Source: QHXW01 sp035297145 (GTDB lineage Bacteria; Acidobacteriota; Terriglobia; Bryobacterales; Bryobacteraceae). From it: 64,000 nt of DNA. Under the pieces are notes generated by a model that ran no database searches, was not told the DNA's origin, and was given only the letters and a program-made list of their open reading frames with translations. Positions 50,162-58,654 of the stretch are shown here, piece by piece (the first letter of the stretch is position 1; each line of letters starts with the position of its first letter). The stretch is from assembly GCA_035297145.1 (NCBI GenBank), contig DATGZN010000092.1, positions 62,001 to 126,000 on the forward strand. Direction: 5' to 3'. The translations under genes and the position numbers were made by a program.

Positions 50162-51298
50162 ATGAGCGTGAGACTCGTCGTAATGGTTCTGTCGCTGCGG
50201 TTGGGAGTCGCCGCACTCTGGGCCGGAGGGCCCGAGGAGCCCTTGCGAGAGGCCAACTCGGCGCTTCAGTCCGGTGACGTGGCAAGCGCCATCCGGCTCT
50301 ACCGCGAGTTCCTGAAGAGTTATCCCAACGCGGCCGAAGTCCGATCCAATCTTGGCGCCGCCCTGGTGCAGGACGGCCAGTTCGCCGAGGCCATAACGGA
50401 ATACAGTCTCGCCATCCAGCAACTGCCGAACAATCCCCGGGTACGGATGAACCTGGCGCTGGCGTACTACAAAGTCGGGCGGTTGCCGGAGGCTGTCGAG
50501 CATCTGGAAGTGCTCCACAAACTGCAACCACTGGATCTGAAACCGGCCCTGCTGCTGGCCGATTGCATGCTTGAGACGAACCGGCCAGCGAAAGCAATAG
50601 AAGTGCTTTCGCCGTTGCGCGAAGAGTATCCCGACGATCACGCCGTGGTCTACGTGCTCGGCACGGCGCTGATGAAAGACAATCGGACCCAGGAGGCGCA
50701 GATCCTGCTAGACCGCATTTTGAGCGACGGTGAGTCGGCGGAATCGGCGTTCCTACTGGGGCAAAGCGAGTTGCTGCGTAACGATCTGGCGGCCGCAGCC
50801 GGACACTTGGCGCGGGCCGTGGAACTGAATCCGAAGATGCCGTGGGCGCATACGCTGTACGGGCAAGCACTGAAGGGCGCCGGTAAGTTGGAGGAAGCCA
50901 CGGTCCAGTTCAATGAAGAACTGAAGGTGAATCCGTACGATTTCACGGCCAACACGGAAATCGCCCTGCTGCTCCTCCAGGATGCCAAGCCGGATGAGGC
51001 GTTGGCGCACATCACCCTGGCGCTGCAGGTGCGCCCCAAGGATCCAGGAGCACTCTACCAGCGGGCTTCCATTCACCTGACGCAAGGGCTCAATGAACAG
51101 GCGCGCGAAGAACTGGAGCAACTGATCCGGAATTATCCAAACTTTTCCGAGGCGCATGCGGCGCTGGCCAGAGTCTATTACAAATTGAAGCGCACCGCGG
51201 ACGGCGACAGGGAGGCCGCGGAGGCACGGCACGTGCGGGAAGAAGCGCAGAAAGAGATGGAGGAAAAGCGGAATCCGCCGTCCGCCGAAAAGCAGTAG
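50162..51298 (+). CDS. Exported TPR protein, paralogue of the 56368-57504 gene
   Basis: 378 residues from ATG 50162 (or 376 from GTG 50168; see the -10 element). The N-terminal hydrophobic stretch (VVMVLSLRLGVAALWAG) is a signal peptide. Nine or so TPR units follow, including AEVRSNLGAALVQDGQFAEA, NPRVRMNLALAYYKVGRLPE and FSEAHAALARVYYKLKRTAD, then a charged coiled tail. It aligns along its whole length, and in total length, with the minus-strand TPR gene at 56368-57504. It is next to an ASPIC/UnbV gene, as all four TPR genes of this region are; joint function in a cell-surface complex is inferred. Confidence 0.82.
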   Translation: MSVRLVVMVLSLRLGVAALWAGGPEEPLREANSALQSGDVASAIRLYREFLKSYPNAAEVRSNLGAALVQDGQFAEAITEYSLAIQQLPNNPRVRMNLALAYYKVGRLPEAVEHLEVLHKLQPLDLKPALLLADCMLETNRPAKAIEVLSPLREEYPDDHAVVYVLGTALMKDNRTQEAQILLDRILSDGESAESAFLLGQSELLRNDLAAAAGHLARAVELNPKMPWAHTLYGQALKGAGKLEEATVQFNEELKVNPYDFTANTEIALLLLQDAKPDEALAHITLALQVRPKDPGALYQRASIHLTQGLNEQAREELEQLIRNYPNFSEAHAALARVYYKLKRTADGDREAAEARHVREEAQKEMEEKRNPPSAEKQ

Positions 51299-51337
51299 TG
51301 TCAGGAGACCTTAGCCGCGGAGGCGTTGCGTTGCGTG

Positions 51338-53002
51338 TTAGTGCGGCTCGTCGACCTTCAGGAATTGGTCAGCGGCGATATCTTTCAGCACCTGTTGAAT
51401 GCCGCTGGGCCAGCGGATTTCGATGGAGGGGATCCTGGTTTCCTCGCCCAGGCCGAAATGCACGCGTTTGTCGCTCGAAGACATGAAGCCCACGCTGATA
51501 GCGACGTGGTTATAGAGCGTTCGGCCGGAAGCGGTGGTCAGCTTGACTTTGGCACCCACCGCGTCGCGCGCGCTCTTGTGCCCGGTCAGGCTCAGCATCA
51601 GCCAGTGATTGCCGCTATCGGCGGTATTCAACAGAATGCGTGGAGTTTGGTTGAGTGACGTGACGACGATGTCCAACGCCCCATCGTTGTTGAGATCCCC
51701 GAACGCCGATCCGCGCTGGTAGCCTTTGCGAAGGAAGTCCTTACCCATCTCCTCGGACACATCGATGAAGGCTTTCCCGCCTACGTTTTCGAACATCGTG
51801 TCATGTTGGGCCGATGTCTCGCTCACTTGGTCGACGTCGCCATTGGCGGAGTAAATATCCTTCCACCCGTCGTTGTTGTAGTCGATGAATCCGTTGCTCC
51901 AACCGGAGAAGGGCAGGCTCAGCGTATGGATCTTGGAGGCATACGGAAACGCGAACACGTTTCCGCGATTGCGCAGCAGTTGCCAGACCTGGCCCTTCAA
52001 GTTGTTGTAGAAGATGTCCACATTGCCATCGTTGTCGTAGTCCTTGGCGTCTGAACCCATGGAAGACCCGGTCTGCGCGCTGTCGTTGTAAGCGACACCC
52101 CATTCCATGCCTTTTTCCTCGAACTTGCCGTTGCCCTGGTTGATGAAGAGCGAATTGGGCTCAGTGTCGTTGGCAATGAACACGTCCTGCCAGCCGTCAT
52201 TATTGAAATCAGCAATGGATATGCCCATACCCTTGCCGGGCGACTTGGCCAGCCCCGACTCTTCGGTCACGTCCTGGAACTTGCCGTTGCCCAGATTGTG
52301 GTAGAGCCGCGGCGGAACGCTCGTGTAGCGGTGCGGATCGCAGTAGTATTCTTTGTCGTCCATAGCGCAGTGGATATCGCTCTGCGGGGTCCACAACGTG
52401 TAGTTGGAAACGATGAGATCCAGCAGGCCGTCGTTGTCGTAGTCGAACCAGGCGGCGGCCACGCTCAACGTATCCGCCGGCTTGCGGCCGATGCCCGAGG
52501 ATGTGGTTACATCCGTAAACGTACCGTCTCCATTATTGTGATAGAGAACGTTTTTGCCCGCGCTGCAAATGAACAAATCCTCATAGCCGTCATTGTCGTA
52601 ATCGCCAACTGCCACGCCGAAATTGAAGTCTAAGTTCTTGCCTGATAGACCTGCCTTAGCTGTGACGTCTTCGAAAGTCCCGCCGGCTTGCTGCTTGAGC
52701 AGGCAGTTATAGTATGACGAGTCTGTCTTCTTCAATTCAGGCAGTTGGCTGCCATTGGTTAAGAAAAGATCCAGGCGGCCGTCGTTATCAAAATCAAACA
52801 GGGCAACGCCGCCGCACATGGGCTTTGGAAAGTACTTACGGCTGCTGGGGCTGTTGTTGCTTTTGTAGGAAATCTTCGAGCGGGGAGCGATGTCCACGAA
52901 ACCGGGCCGTTTAGTGGTGGTCTGTGCGGGCTGTCCGGACAGCAAATACAGCAATAAGTAGACGCCCGGCGCGGAAGCGAGAAAAGCGAACAGGCGCCGC
53001 AT
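51338..53002 (-). CDS. ASPIC/UnbV FG-GAP propeller protein, subtype I
   Basis: 554 residues from ATG 53002, which gives a signal/anchor (LFAFLASAPGVYLLLYLLSG); the longer frame is antisense to the divergent gene. FG-GAP/VCBS repeats with calcium-binding DxDxDG loops recur through the protein: ALFDFDNDGRLDLF, VAVGDYDNDGYEDLF, FDYDNDGLLDLIV, IADFNNDGWQDVF and IDYNNDGWKDIY. The C-terminal ASPIC/UnbV domain is seen as SVGFMSSSDKRVHFGLGEET. The family, related to vertebrate CRTAC1, is secreted and Ca-binding but has no known enzymatic activity. It shares the KYFPxxMCGG and TPQxDxxCA signatures with the 54704-56371 gene, marking a duplicated pair. Confidence 0.88.
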   Translation of the reverse strand: MRRLFAFLASAPGVYLLLYLLSGQPAQTTTKRPGFVDIAPRSKISYKSNNSPSSRKYFPKPMCGGVALFDFDNDGRLDLFLTNGSQLPELKKTDSSYYNCLLKQQAGGTFEDVTAKAGLSGKNLDFNFGVAVGDYDNDGYEDLFICSAGKNVLYHNNGDGTFTDVTTSSGIGRKPADTLSVAAAWFDYDNDGLLDLIVSNYTLWTPQSDIHCAMDDKEYYCDPHRYTSVPPRLYHNLGNGKFQDVTEESGLAKSPGKGMGISIADFNNDGWQDVFIANDTEPNSLFINQGNGKFEEKGMEWGVAYNDSAQTGSSMGSDAKDYDNDGNVDIFYNNLKGQVWQLLRNRGNVFAFPYASKIHTLSLPFSGWSNGFIDYNNDGWKDIYSANGDVDQVSETSAQHDTMFENVGGKAFIDVSEEMGKDFLRKGYQRGSAFGDLNNDGALDIVVTSLNQTPRILLNTADSGNHWLMLSLTGHKSARDAVGAKVKLTTASGRTLYNHVAISVGFMSSSDKRVHFGLGEETRIPSIEIRWPSGIQQVLKDIAADQFLKVDEPH

Positions 53003-53024
53003 GCTAGACTGAGTTTTCCAAGAC

Positions 53025-54686
53025 GTGAAGGCGGTCATTCCTATTATAGTCGGAGCCGGCGTGTTTCTGGCAGGATCCGCCACAGGACCCATCGTTTTCG
53101 AGGAGATTGCGGAACGCTCCGGGCTGACTTTCGTTTCCGACAGTTGCCCTACTCCGAACAAGAATCAACCCGAGACCATGGTGGCCGGCGTGGCGCTATT
53201 CGACTACGATAACGACGGCTATCTGGACGTGTATCTGGTCAACGGGGCGGCGATCCCGTCGCTCCAAAAGGAGAGCCCCAAGTACTGGAATCGCCTCTAC
53301 CATAACAACCGCGATGGGACCTTCACCGATGTAACCGAGAAAGCCGGCGTGGCGGGCGAAGGCTACGGCATGGGGGTGGCCATTGGCGACTACGACAACG
53401 ACGGTTGGCCCGACATCTATGTTGTCAACACGGGGAAGAACCAGCTCTTCCACAACAACGGGAACGGTACCTTCACAGACGTGACAGACAAGGCGGGGGT
53501 GGGCGGCGGCATTCACGACGGCAAGAAAATGTGGTCCGTCTCGGCCGCCTGGGTGGACTACAACAATGACGGCCTCCCCGACTTGTTTGTCTCCAACTAC
53601 TGCAAGTGGGAAGTGAACAAGGATCCTGTCTGCGGCCCAAAACCCGAGCTGCGCTCTTATTGCCATCCCAATAACTACCCAGATCTGCCGAACACGCTCT
53701 ACCGCAACAATGGCGATGGCACGTTCACCGATGTGTCCGCCGAAACGGGCATCGCCAAGTACCTCGGCAAAGGAATGGGAGCGGTGATCGCCGATTACGA
53801 TGGCGACGGGTTCATGGATATTTTCGTGGCCAACGACAATCGTCCCAATTTCCTGTTCCACAATCTGGGTGGCAAGAAATTCGAGGAGGTTGCGATGCAA
53901 TCCGGCGTGGCATATGCGCAGAGCGGCAGCGCCATTTCCGGCATGGGCGCCGATTTCAAGGACGTGGACAACGACGGCCGCCCGGACATCTGGCACACGG
54001 CCGTGGAGAACGAGTCGTTTCCGTTGTTTCAAAACCACGGAGACGGCCAGTTCTGGGAGCGGACCTTTCAAATGCACCTAATGGGAACGCGCCAGATGTC
54101 GGGATGGGGGAACGGAATTTTCGATTTCGATAACGATGGCTGGAAGGACTTGTTCGTGGCGCGCGGCAATGTGCTGGACAACATAGCGCAGTTTTCCAAC
54201 CGGCATTATGAGGAGCCCAACGCCGTTTTCCGCAACCTCGGGAACGGCAAGTTTCAGGATGTGAGCGCCCAAGCCGGCCCGGATTTCCAGAAGGCGGCGG
54301 CCCATCGCGGAGTGGCTTTCGGTGACCTGGATAACGACGGTCGAGTCGATGCCGTGGTTTCGGTGCTCAACGGCCAGGTCAAGTATTTCCACAACATCTC
54401 ACAGAACGAGAACCATTGGATTCTGCTGAAGCTGATTGGCAAGAAGAGCAACCGCATGGCACTGGGAGCGCAAATTCGCATTACCGGGGAGGACGGCACG
54501 ACGCAGTACAACGAGGTCACGACCGCCGTGGGCTACGCCTGCGCCAGCGACTCCCGCGTACACTTCGGTCTGGGCGGGTCGAAGACGATCCGGGAGATAG
54601 ATATTAAGTGGCCGAGCCGCATCCACCAAGTGCTGAATAACGTGGCGACGAATCAGATTCTAACGATTGAAGAACCGGCCAGGTAG
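53025..54686 (+). CDS. ASPIC/UnbV FG-GAP propeller protein, subtype II
   Basis: 553 residues from GTG 53025, giving a short signal peptide (IPIIVGAGVFLAGSATG). Repeated DxDxDG loops are seen in ALFDYDNDGYLDVYLVNG, IGDYDNDGWPDIYVVN, VDYNNDGLPDLFVSN, IADYDGDGFMDIFVAN and FDFDNDGWKDLFVARG. The C-terminal ASPIC/UnbV region contains ASDSRVHFGLGGSKTIREID. It is closest in the window to the 60364-62070 gene (shared NQPETM/HQPETM, SNYC-W and FRNL-NG-F signatures). The start is only 22 nt from the oppositely directed subtype-I gene, so the two promoters must overlap each other's coding starts, with TAGACT (53005-53010) a possible -10. Confidence 0.88.
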   Translation: MKAVIPIIVGAGVFLAGSATGPIVFEEIAERSGLTFVSDSCPTPNKNQPETMVAGVALFDYDNDGYLDVYLVNGAAIPSLQKESPKYWNRLYHNNRDGTFTDVTEKAGVAGEGYGMGVAIGDYDNDGWPDIYVVNTGKNQLFHNNGNGTFTDVTDKAGVGGGIHDGKKMWSVSAAWVDYNNDGLPDLFVSNYCKWEVNKDPVCGPKPELRSYCHPNNYPDLPNTLYRNNGDGTFTDVSAETGIAKYLGKGMGAVIADYDGDGFMDIFVANDNRPNFLFHNLGGKKFEEVAMQSGVAYAQSGSAISGMGADFKDVDNDGRPDIWHTAVENESFPLFQNHGDGQFWERTFQMHLMGTRQMSGWGNGIFDFDNDGWKDLFVARGNVLDNIAQFSNRHYEEPNAVFRNLGNGKFQDVSAQAGPDFQKAAAHRGVAFGDLDNDGRVDAVVSVLNGQVKYFHNISQNENHWILLKLIGKKSNRMALGAQIRITGEDGTTQYNEVTTAVGYACASDSRVHFGLGGSKTIREIDIKWPSRIHQVLNNVATNQILTIEEPAR

Positions 54687-54703
54687 CACCGGCATCGCTG
54701 TTT

Positions 54704-56371
54704 TCAGCGCGCTGGCTCCGTCAGTGTCAAAATCTGGTCGGGCTCTACTTTCTTCAGGGTCTGCACAATCCCGCTGGGCCAGCGGATCTCCAGCGACTGA
54801 ATCGCCTTTTCCTTACCTAACCCGAAGTGCACGCGCTTGTCGCTCGACGACATGAATCCCGCGGAAGTAGTCACATGGTTGTAGAGTGTGCGGCCCGAGG
54901 CCGTAGTCAGCTTCAGCGCTGCGCCGATGCCGTCTCGATTGCTGCGGCGGCCGATGGTGTTTACCAATAACCAGTGATTCCCATTATCTGCGGAGTTGAT
55001 TAGAAAGCGCGGCTTCTCATCGAGCGACGTCACTACCAGGTCGAGGAAGCCGTCGTTATTGAGATCCACGAAGGCCGAGCCACGCTGGAAACCCGCACGG
55101 TTGAAGTCCGGACCCAACTGGGCGGAGACATCCCGGAACTCCTTGCCATCCACGTTTTCGAACATGGTGTCAGACTGGCGCGAGACTTCGCCAATGTTAT
55201 CGATGTCTCCGTTGGAAGAGTAAATATCTTTCCACCCGTCGTTGTTGTAGTCAACGAAGCCGTTGCTCCAACCCGAACTGTGCGCGCTCAAGTGCGATAA
55301 GTGGGACATGCCGGAAACATAGTTCATATATTTACCGCCTATGTTGCGGAAGAGTCCCCATATCTGGCCTTTGAGATTGTTATAGAAGAGGTCGGGCAAG
55401 CCGTCGTTGTCGTAATCCTTGGCGTCGGCGCCCATGGAGGAACCCGCATTGCCACTCTCGTCGTAGGCGACACCCCACTCATAACCAGACTCCTTGAACG
55501 TCCCGTCTTTCTGGTTGATAAAGAGAAAATTTCGCACGGTGTCGTTGGCTACAAAAACATCCATATAGCCATCGGCGTTGAAATCCGCGATGGCCACGCC
55601 CATTCCCTTGCCCAGCTCCTTGCCGAAACCGGAGGCGTCGGTCACGTCTTGGAAGCGGCCGTTGCCGAGGTTCCGATAGAGCCGGTGTGCGACGTTGGGG
55701 TAGACCTTGGGATGGCAGTAATACTGCTGGCCGTTCACCGCGCACACCTTGTCGATCTGAGGCGTCCAGACGGTGTAGTTGGTGACGATGAGATCCAGCT
55801 TGCCGTCGTTATCGTAATCGAACCAGGCGGCGGCGACGCTCAGGACGTCCTTCGGCTTGGTCCCAATGCCAGACCGCTCGGTAACGTCGGTGAATGTTCC
55901 GTCGCCGTTGTTGTGATAGAGCGTGTTGCGTCCCGCGTTGCAGATGAATAGATCGTCGAAGCCATCGTTGTCGTAATCGCCGGCGGCCACGCCAAAGCTG
56001 AATCCGAGGTCTTTGCCGAGCAGGCCGGCGCGCGCGGTGACATCCTCGAACGTTCCGTCACCGCGATTGCGCAACAGACAGTTGTAGAAGCGCGGATCGG
56101 CCTTCTCCAGTTCGGGCAGCTTGGCGCCGTTCGTGAAGAAGAGGTCCATGCGGCCGTCGTTGTCGAAATCGAAGGCAGCCACTCCGCCGCACATGGTTTG
56201 CGGGAAATACTTGCGACCGGTGAAGTTGTTGTCGGTGCGGTAAGCGAAATGGGATTTGGGGGCTATATCGGTGAAGTGCGGCCGCTGCGGTTCCGTTTCC
56301 GCACCGCGAGCAGCCACCCACAACCCATAACCCGCCACAAACAATCCGCCTGCGGCCCACCAACGCCTCAC
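54704..56371 (-). CDS. ASPIC/UnbV FG-GAP propeller protein, subtype I
   Basis: 555 residues from GTG 56371, overlapping the upstream TPR stop as GTGA, so translation is coupled. The signal peptide is WWAAGGLFVAGYGLWVAARG. DxDxDG loops: AAFDFDNDGRMDLFF, AAGDYDNDGFDDLFIC, FDYDNDGKLDLIV, IADFNADGYMDVFV and VDYNNDGWKDIYSSN. The C-terminal FMSSSDKRVHFGLGKEKAIQ marks ASPIC/UnbV. Paired with the 51338-53002 gene by shared KYFPQTMCGG, YYC-P and TPQIDKVCA segments. It is the last gene of a five-gene minus-strand operon. Confidence 0.88.
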   Translation of the reverse strand: MRRWWAAGGLFVAGYGLWVAARGAETEPQRPHFTDIAPKSHFAYRTDNNFTGRKYFPQTMCGGVAAFDFDNDGRMDLFFTNGAKLPELEKADPRFYNCLLRNRGDGTFEDVTARAGLLGKDLGFSFGVAAGDYDNDGFDDLFICNAGRNTLYHNNGDGTFTDVTERSGIGTKPKDVLSVAAAWFDYDNDGKLDLIVTNYTVWTPQIDKVCAVNGQQYYCHPKVYPNVAHRLYRNLGNGRFQDVTDASGFGKELGKGMGVAIADFNADGYMDVFVANDTVRNFLFINQKDGTFKESGYEWGVAYDESGNAGSSMGADAKDYDNDGLPDLFYNNLKGQIWGLFRNIGGKYMNYVSGMSHLSHLSAHSSGWSNGFVDYNNDGWKDIYSSNGDIDNIGEVSRQSDTMFENVDGKEFRDVSAQLGPDFNRAGFQRGSAFVDLNNDGFLDLVVTSLDEKPRFLINSADNGNHWLLVNTIGRRSNRDGIGAALKLTTASGRTLYNHVTTSAGFMSSSDKRVHFGLGKEKAIQSLEIRWPSGIVQTLKKVEPDQILTLTEPAR

Positions 56372-57504
56372 CTCGCGTTGGCTCCCGTCTGTAGGGCGTC
56401 CCGCTGATCCATAAGCTTCTGCGCGATGGCGCGTTCACGATCGCCGTCGGCGATGCGATTCAGCCGGTAGCAGACGGTTGCCAGAGTCGCATGCGCCTCC
56501 GCGAAATCGGGTGATGCAACGATCAAAGCTTGTAACGCCTGGCGCGCTTGTTCGGGATTGCCGGTGGCCAGGTCCACATTAGCCATCTGATAGCGGACGC
56601 CCGGATCGTTAGGGCGCGTCTTGAGAGCGCGCTCGAAATAGCGGCGCGCCTCCGCGTAGTTTTGATCCTGTTTGGCCAGCACGCCCATGTTCAGATTTGA
56701 GGTGAATTCGTCGGGGTCCAGGGCAAGCTCCTGGGTGAAAACCTCGCGCGCGCGATCGGGATCTCCCTTGGAAAGCAGCAACTCGCCCAATCGAGCATGC
56801 GCACCCGGTAGGCGGGGATTCAGGGCGATAGCCTTCTCAAGATCTGCGAGCGAGCCGTCGCGGTCGTGCGCACTTAGTTCGAGAGTGCCTCGCAGCAGAC
56901 GGGCTTCGGCCGAATCGCCGCGGCTGAGAATGCGGTTAATAACGGCTGCGCCACTGGCGTTTTGATCATTGCCGATGAGAGCGGTTCCATACAGATAGTC
57001 GAATCCGGGATCGTTGGCCTTGTCTTTCTCGAGCGGTGCCAGCAGGGCGACGGCTTCCTTGTACCTTCCCAGGCTGTTATAGCAACTGGCGAGCAGGAGA
57101 GTGACCTGCTCCTTGAACTGAGGCGCGAGCGAGGCGGCGCGCTCGAAGCGGGCGGCGGCGTCGGCCAGCCGGCCGGTCTTGTAATAGGCGAGCCCCAGAT
57201 TCAGCAGGAGGGCGGGATTATCCGGGCTCTTGGCAAGGGCACGGTCGTATTCCTCAACAGCCTCTTCGTAGCGGCCCATGCGGGCTAACGCGGCGCCCAG
57301 ATTCGAACGGGCCTGCACGGAATCGGGTTCGGCGGCGAGGTATTGGCGATACGCGCGGATAGCGCCATCCAGATCGCCAGCCTGATGCAGGGTGACGGCA
57401 TGTTGCAAAAGCGCCTCAGAACTGGCGGCAGGCTGCTGCGCCCAAACAGTAGAGACAAGGAAAGCAAGGATCAGGCACAACCGGGCGGAGGTCACGATGG
57501 TCAC
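56368..57504 (-). CDS. Exported TPR protein
   Basis: 378 residues from GTG 57504, overlapping the preceding TPR stop by GTGA. Signal peptide ARLCLILAFLVSTVWAQQPA. About nine TPR units: HAVTLHQAGDLDGAIRAYRQ, AYYKTGRLADAAARFERAA and FAEAHATLATVCYRLNRIAD. It equals the 50162-51298 gene in length and repeat order, and it aligns with the N-terminal half of the fused TPR gene at the end of the window. It lies between a second TPR gene and an ASPIC/UnbV gene, both translationally coupled to it. Confidence 0.85.
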   Translation of the reverse strand: MTIVTSARLCLILAFLVSTVWAQQPAASSEALLQHAVTLHQAGDLDGAIRAYRQYLAAEPDSVQARSNLGAALARMGRYEEAVEEYDRALAKSPDNPALLLNLGLAYYKTGRLADAAARFERAASLAPQFKEQVTLLLASCYNSLGRYKEAVALLAPLEKDKANDPGFDYLYGTALIGNDQNASGAAVINRILSRGDSAEARLLRGTLELSAHDRDGSLADLEKAIALNPRLPGAHARLGELLLSKGDPDRAREVFTQELALDPDEFTSNLNMGVLAKQDQNYAEARRYFERALKTRPNDPGVRYQMANVDLATGNPEQARQALQALIVASPDFAEAHATLATVCYRLNRIADGDRERAIAQKLMDQRDALQTGANAR

Positions 57505-58652
57505 TGGCCCATCTCATCTGCCAGGTGTTTAAGGCGGGCGAACTCGGCGCGCTCCTGGGCCGCTTCCGCCTTTCTGCCCGCCATGGCATAGGCTGCCGCC
57601 AACGAGAAGTGGACTTGCGGACTGTCGGAGGCCTGTTGCCGGGCGATCTCAAGCTCTTTAATCCCCTCTTCCACCTCGCCCGCATTAGTGAGCAGCTTGC
57701 CCAACACGGCGTGGGCCCCGAAGAATTGAGGATCCGCCTCGACCGCACGTCGCGCATACGAGATAGCAGTATCGGAATCGCCGCGCATCTCATACGCCAG
57801 GGCAATGGTCGCCAAGGCTTCTGTATGTTTCGGGTTCAGCGCCAGTTCTTCCTGATATTCGCGCAGGCCCCCATCTTCATCAGACGCTGACAGAAACGAT
57901 CCATAGAGATAGTGGACGTTAGGCGCGTTCGGATAGCTGGCCAGCAGCTCCGCGAAGTACTTTCGCGCCTCCGGTGCATCCTTCACTGCCACCGCGCAAA
58001 CAGCTCGCCCTGCCCGCTCAACCAGGTCCTTGTCGCCGGGCGGCAGACTTTCGGGGAAGATGGGGCGGCGCAACCCGGCGAGCCCCGCTGCCTCAGTCAC
58101 GGCCGGGCCGGCGCCACCCGCTTTCAGGACTGTCTCCAACACTTGGATGGCGGAATCATACTGTTGGACGTGCGTGAGCAGCAACGCCTGGTGAAACAAA
58201 ACGACCCGCTTGACTTGCGGATCGTCTCCCAAGCCCAAGCGGCGTGCCTGATAAATGTCACGGAGTGACTTGGCGTACTCCTTCGTTTCAAACTCGCAGA
58301 GGCCCAGCAGGGCGAACCCAGGCCCCGTTTTTTGATCCAGGTCTACCAGCCGCCGCAAAGCGTCCCGCGCGTCCGTATACTTGTTCTGATCGTATAGCAG
58401 CTCGCCCAGGAACCACCAGCCTTCCGCCCAGGAAGGGCGCAGCTTGAGCGCCTGGCGATACAATCCGATTGCGTCCTCTATGCGGTTCTCCGTACGCGCC
58501 TCAGTGGCCGCCTTGGACACACGGTCGAACGCCGCAGGGGCAGCCGAAGGCGTCTGATCGGCGGCGAGCACCGGACCCAGAAGAGCTGCCACATAAAGGA
58601 TCGCGGCAACCGCGGGCCGCGCAACTGGGGTCCCGCGCCAAGCAAAACGCAT
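57501..58652 (-). CDS. Exported TPR protein, second type
   Basis: 383 residues from ATG 58652, 2 nt after the upstream ASPIC/UnbV stop; the longer frame overlaps that gene. Signal peptide VARPAVAAILYVAALLGPVLAA. TPR units include IEDAIGLYRQALKLRPSWAE, GFALLGLCEFETKEYAKSLR, YPNAPNVHYLYGSFLSASDE and KHTEALATIALAYEMRGDSD. It aligns with the C-terminal half of the fused TPR gene at the window end (SWAEGW, LGLCEFE and VHY-YGS are shared). Partner of the following TPR gene by coupling and by this fusion. Confidence 0.85.
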   Translation of the reverse strand: MRFAWRGTPVARPAVAAILYVAALLGPVLAADQTPSAAPAAFDRVSKAATEARTENRIEDAIGLYRQALKLRPSWAEGWWFLGELLYDQNKYTDARDALRRLVDLDQKTGPGFALLGLCEFETKEYAKSLRDIYQARRLGLGDDPQVKRVVLFHQALLLTHVQQYDSAIQVLETVLKAGGAGPAVTEAAGLAGLRRPIFPESLPPGDKDLVERAGRAVCAVAVKDAPEARKYFAELLASYPNAPNVHYLYGSFLSASDEDGGLREYQEELALNPKHTEALATIALAYEMRGDSDTAISYARRAVEADPQFFGAHAVLGKLLTNAGEVEEGIKELEIARQQASDSPQVHFSLAAAYAMAGRKAEAAQERAEFARLKHLADEMGQ

Positions 58653-58654
58653 GG

